Assembly: GCA_020446815.1 (NCBI GenBank)
Contig: JAGRDY010000014.1
Location: 117,637 to 181,636, forward strand
DNA from: Paracoccaceae bacterium
GTDB lineage: Bacteria > Pseudomonadota > Alphaproteobacteria > Rhodobacterales > Rhodobacteraceae
DNA: 64,000 bases
Direction: 5' to 3'
A program made the translations under genes and the position numbers. Of the stretch, positions 62,891 through 64,000 are shown one piece after another (the stretch's first letter is position 1; each line of letters opens with the position of its first letter). The notes below the pieces were generated by a model, which searched no databases, was not told where the DNA came from, and saw nothing but the letters and a program-made list of their open reading frames with translations.

Positions 62891-62935
62891 CCGTTATTCG
62901 GCTGACGGGGTCTAGTAGTTCGACGTCCGCTCTGA

Positions 62936-63058
62936 CTGATTACCGGCCACAAGGATTGGAAAATGATGCGCCGATACACGCATATCCGCCCGGAAACGCT
63001 GCACCGGCTCGCCGCGTCACGCGCCCCTTTCCCGCTCGAGACCCGCGCAGCCGAATGA
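62936..63058 (+). pseudogene. Tyrosine recombinase C-terminal fragment with catalytic tyrosine
   Basis: From CTG at 62936 the frame reads LITGHKDWKMMRRYTHIRPE, the box II end of a tyrosine recombinase: GHK contains the conserved His/Lys position and RRYTHIRPE the nucleophilic Tyr (codon 62975-62977). It continues TLHRLAASRAPFPLETRAAE and stops at 63056. An in-frame TGA immediately precedes 62936, so it cannot be translated with the upstream part. It is the missing end of the pseudogene at 61948-62476. Confidence 0.85.
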
Positions 63059-63147
63059 TCCGAGAGTCAGAGGGGCGCCGTCCCGGACCGTGACGGGTTT
63101 GGAGGTCGAGAGAGAGGCTTTCGGCCGCCCGTCGCGGGAGAAAACCC

Positions 63148-64000
63148 ATGAATACCGAAATTATCGATGCCGGGCGTGATATCAGCGGCGGCTACAAGGT
63201 GGATGTGTCGCGCGGTACGAATGTTGATCGCGTGTCGTCCGAGTGGTTCTCGCGACCGGATGACGAGCGGTATCTGTCGCTCGACGATCTCTTTGCGTCC
63301 GTCAAGGGCCGGGCAGAGCGGAGCCGGACGCGCACGGTGGAGAGCGCGGCGATCCGTGTCGAGGCGCATCGCGACAACCCGGAGAAGCTGGGCCTTGTCC
63401 TGCCGGGCGCAGATGAACCCATCGCGCCGACGCATTGGTCCTTCGGCCAGCTCTCGAGCCTCGTCGGTGCCCCCGCGGCCTATCTGCGACAACTGCCCGC
63501 GCCGCTGGCGGGGATCAACTTGCAGTACGGGCTGACCAACCACCGGGCAGAGCAGATCAAGACGATGGAGGTCGCGGATGGCCGCACGGAACTGCGCGCG
63601 GTGACAGGCCCCGACTATGGCCGCATCTACGACCACGAACTGGTCTCAGCCGTGCAGCGCATCGCGGGCAACGGCATTGGCGACACGCGTTGGAAGGTGC
63701 CGGGCGTGCTCGGCTGGTCGACCGGCATCTACAACCCGCGCGTGGACGTGACGAGGGAGACGACGACGCTCTACGCCTCCGATCGCGACGTGTTCTTGTT
63801 CCTCGTCGACGACCTGAACCCGATCGAGGCGGGGCTGCTGCCCGACGGCTCGCCCGACCTCTACTTCCGGGGCTTCTACTGCTGGAACTCGGAGGTGGGT
63901 GCCAAGACGCTGGGCATCGCCAGCTTCTACCTGCGCGCGGTCTGCCAGAACCGCAACCTCTGGGGCGTCGAAGACTTCCAGGAGATCACGATCCGGCACT
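63148..64000 (+). CDS. DUF932 domain protein (cut by window edge)
   Basis: Open from the ATG at 63148 (MNTEIIDAGRDISGGYKVDV), with GGGAG about eight bases upstream, to the end of the window without a stop. The 284 visible codons contain WSFGQLSSLVGAPAAYLRQLP, YGLTNHRAEQIKTMEV, GPDYGRIYDHELV and GWSTGIYNPRVDVTRETTTLYASDRDVFLFLVDD, the pattern of DUF932, phage/plasmid-like proteins that are frequent on plasmids, conjugative elements and prophages. Function unknown. GC content is back to the host level. It is the first cargo-type gene after the integrase remnants. Confidence 0.88.
   Translation, partial: MNTEIIDAGRDISGGYKVDVSRGTNVDRVSSEWFSRPDDERYLSLDDLFASVKGRAERSRTRTVESAAIRVEAHRDNPEKLGLVLPGADEPIAPTHWSFGQLSSLVGAPAAYLRQLPAPLAGINLQYGLTNHRAEQIKTMEVADGRTELRAVTGPDYGRIYDHELVSAVQRIAGNGIGDTRWKVPGVLGWSTGIYNPRVDVTRETTTLYASDRDVFLFLVDDLNPIEAGLLPDGSPDLYFRGFYCWNSEVGAKTLGIASFYLRAVCQNRNLWGVEDFQEITIRH

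Overview
The window is GC-rich chromosomal DNA from an alphaproteobacterium, most likely order Rhodobacterales (Rhodobacteraceae/Roseobacter group). The main evidence is gene content and order: yajC-secD-secF-Mth938-ccmABCDG in one run, a distant ccmI, lptF-lptG-lptD-surA-pdxA-rsmA, a DUF4167 protein, a heterotetrameric sarcosine oxidase soxBDAG cluster, and a GC-hairpin/GAGTATTT intergenic repeat. Genus cannot be fixed from this sequence alone.

Bases 1-30,500 are core genes in short operons. An ABC-F ATPase (cut at the left edge) and marC come first, then an anchored aspartic protease and a convergent FkbM methyltransferase. holC and pepA are divergent from the lipopolysaccharide-transport and outer-membrane operon (lptF, lptG, lptD, surA, pdxA, rsmA). 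Next come DUF4167, prfA-prmC, agmatinase, mazG, a solitary iron-type binding protein, a nucleoside hydrolase, ispZ/yciB with an EamA exporter and ftsY, an AlkB-like hydroxylase with an unusual N-terminal extension, a small secreted unknown, xseA, purD and an LpxL-like acyltransferase.

Bases 30,500-53,500 hold acnA with a near-consensus promoter, a 33-codon putative small-protein gene beside an AT-rich dyad, the cytochrome c maturation genes and Sec accessory genes, serS, and a yfgM-bamB-der run. An Atm1-type ABC exporter is divergent from an ArsR-type regulator across a clear operator-like palindrome. A low-complexity LysM protein, rarD, a Tat-exported phosphoesterase, sodB, a Cys-containing secreted unknown and a membrane-anchored cytochrome c follow.

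Bases 53,500-61,836 hold soxG-soxA-soxD-soxB (demethylation of sarcosine), then ccmI-ruvX-DUF1289 with ATGA overlaps, and dusA.

From about 61,815 to the right edge the sequence changes character. The 5' end of dusA abuts a decayed tyrosine recombinase. Its N-terminal half carries two frameshifts, and its C-terminal piece, with the catalytic tyrosine, lies 460 bases further on. Between them is AT-rich DNA with a two-helix small membrane protein gene. A DUF932 gene of the kind found on plasmids and phages then runs off the window. This looks like the integrase end of a mobile element inserted at dusA, a known attachment gene for integrases, and it is the most interesting part of the window.
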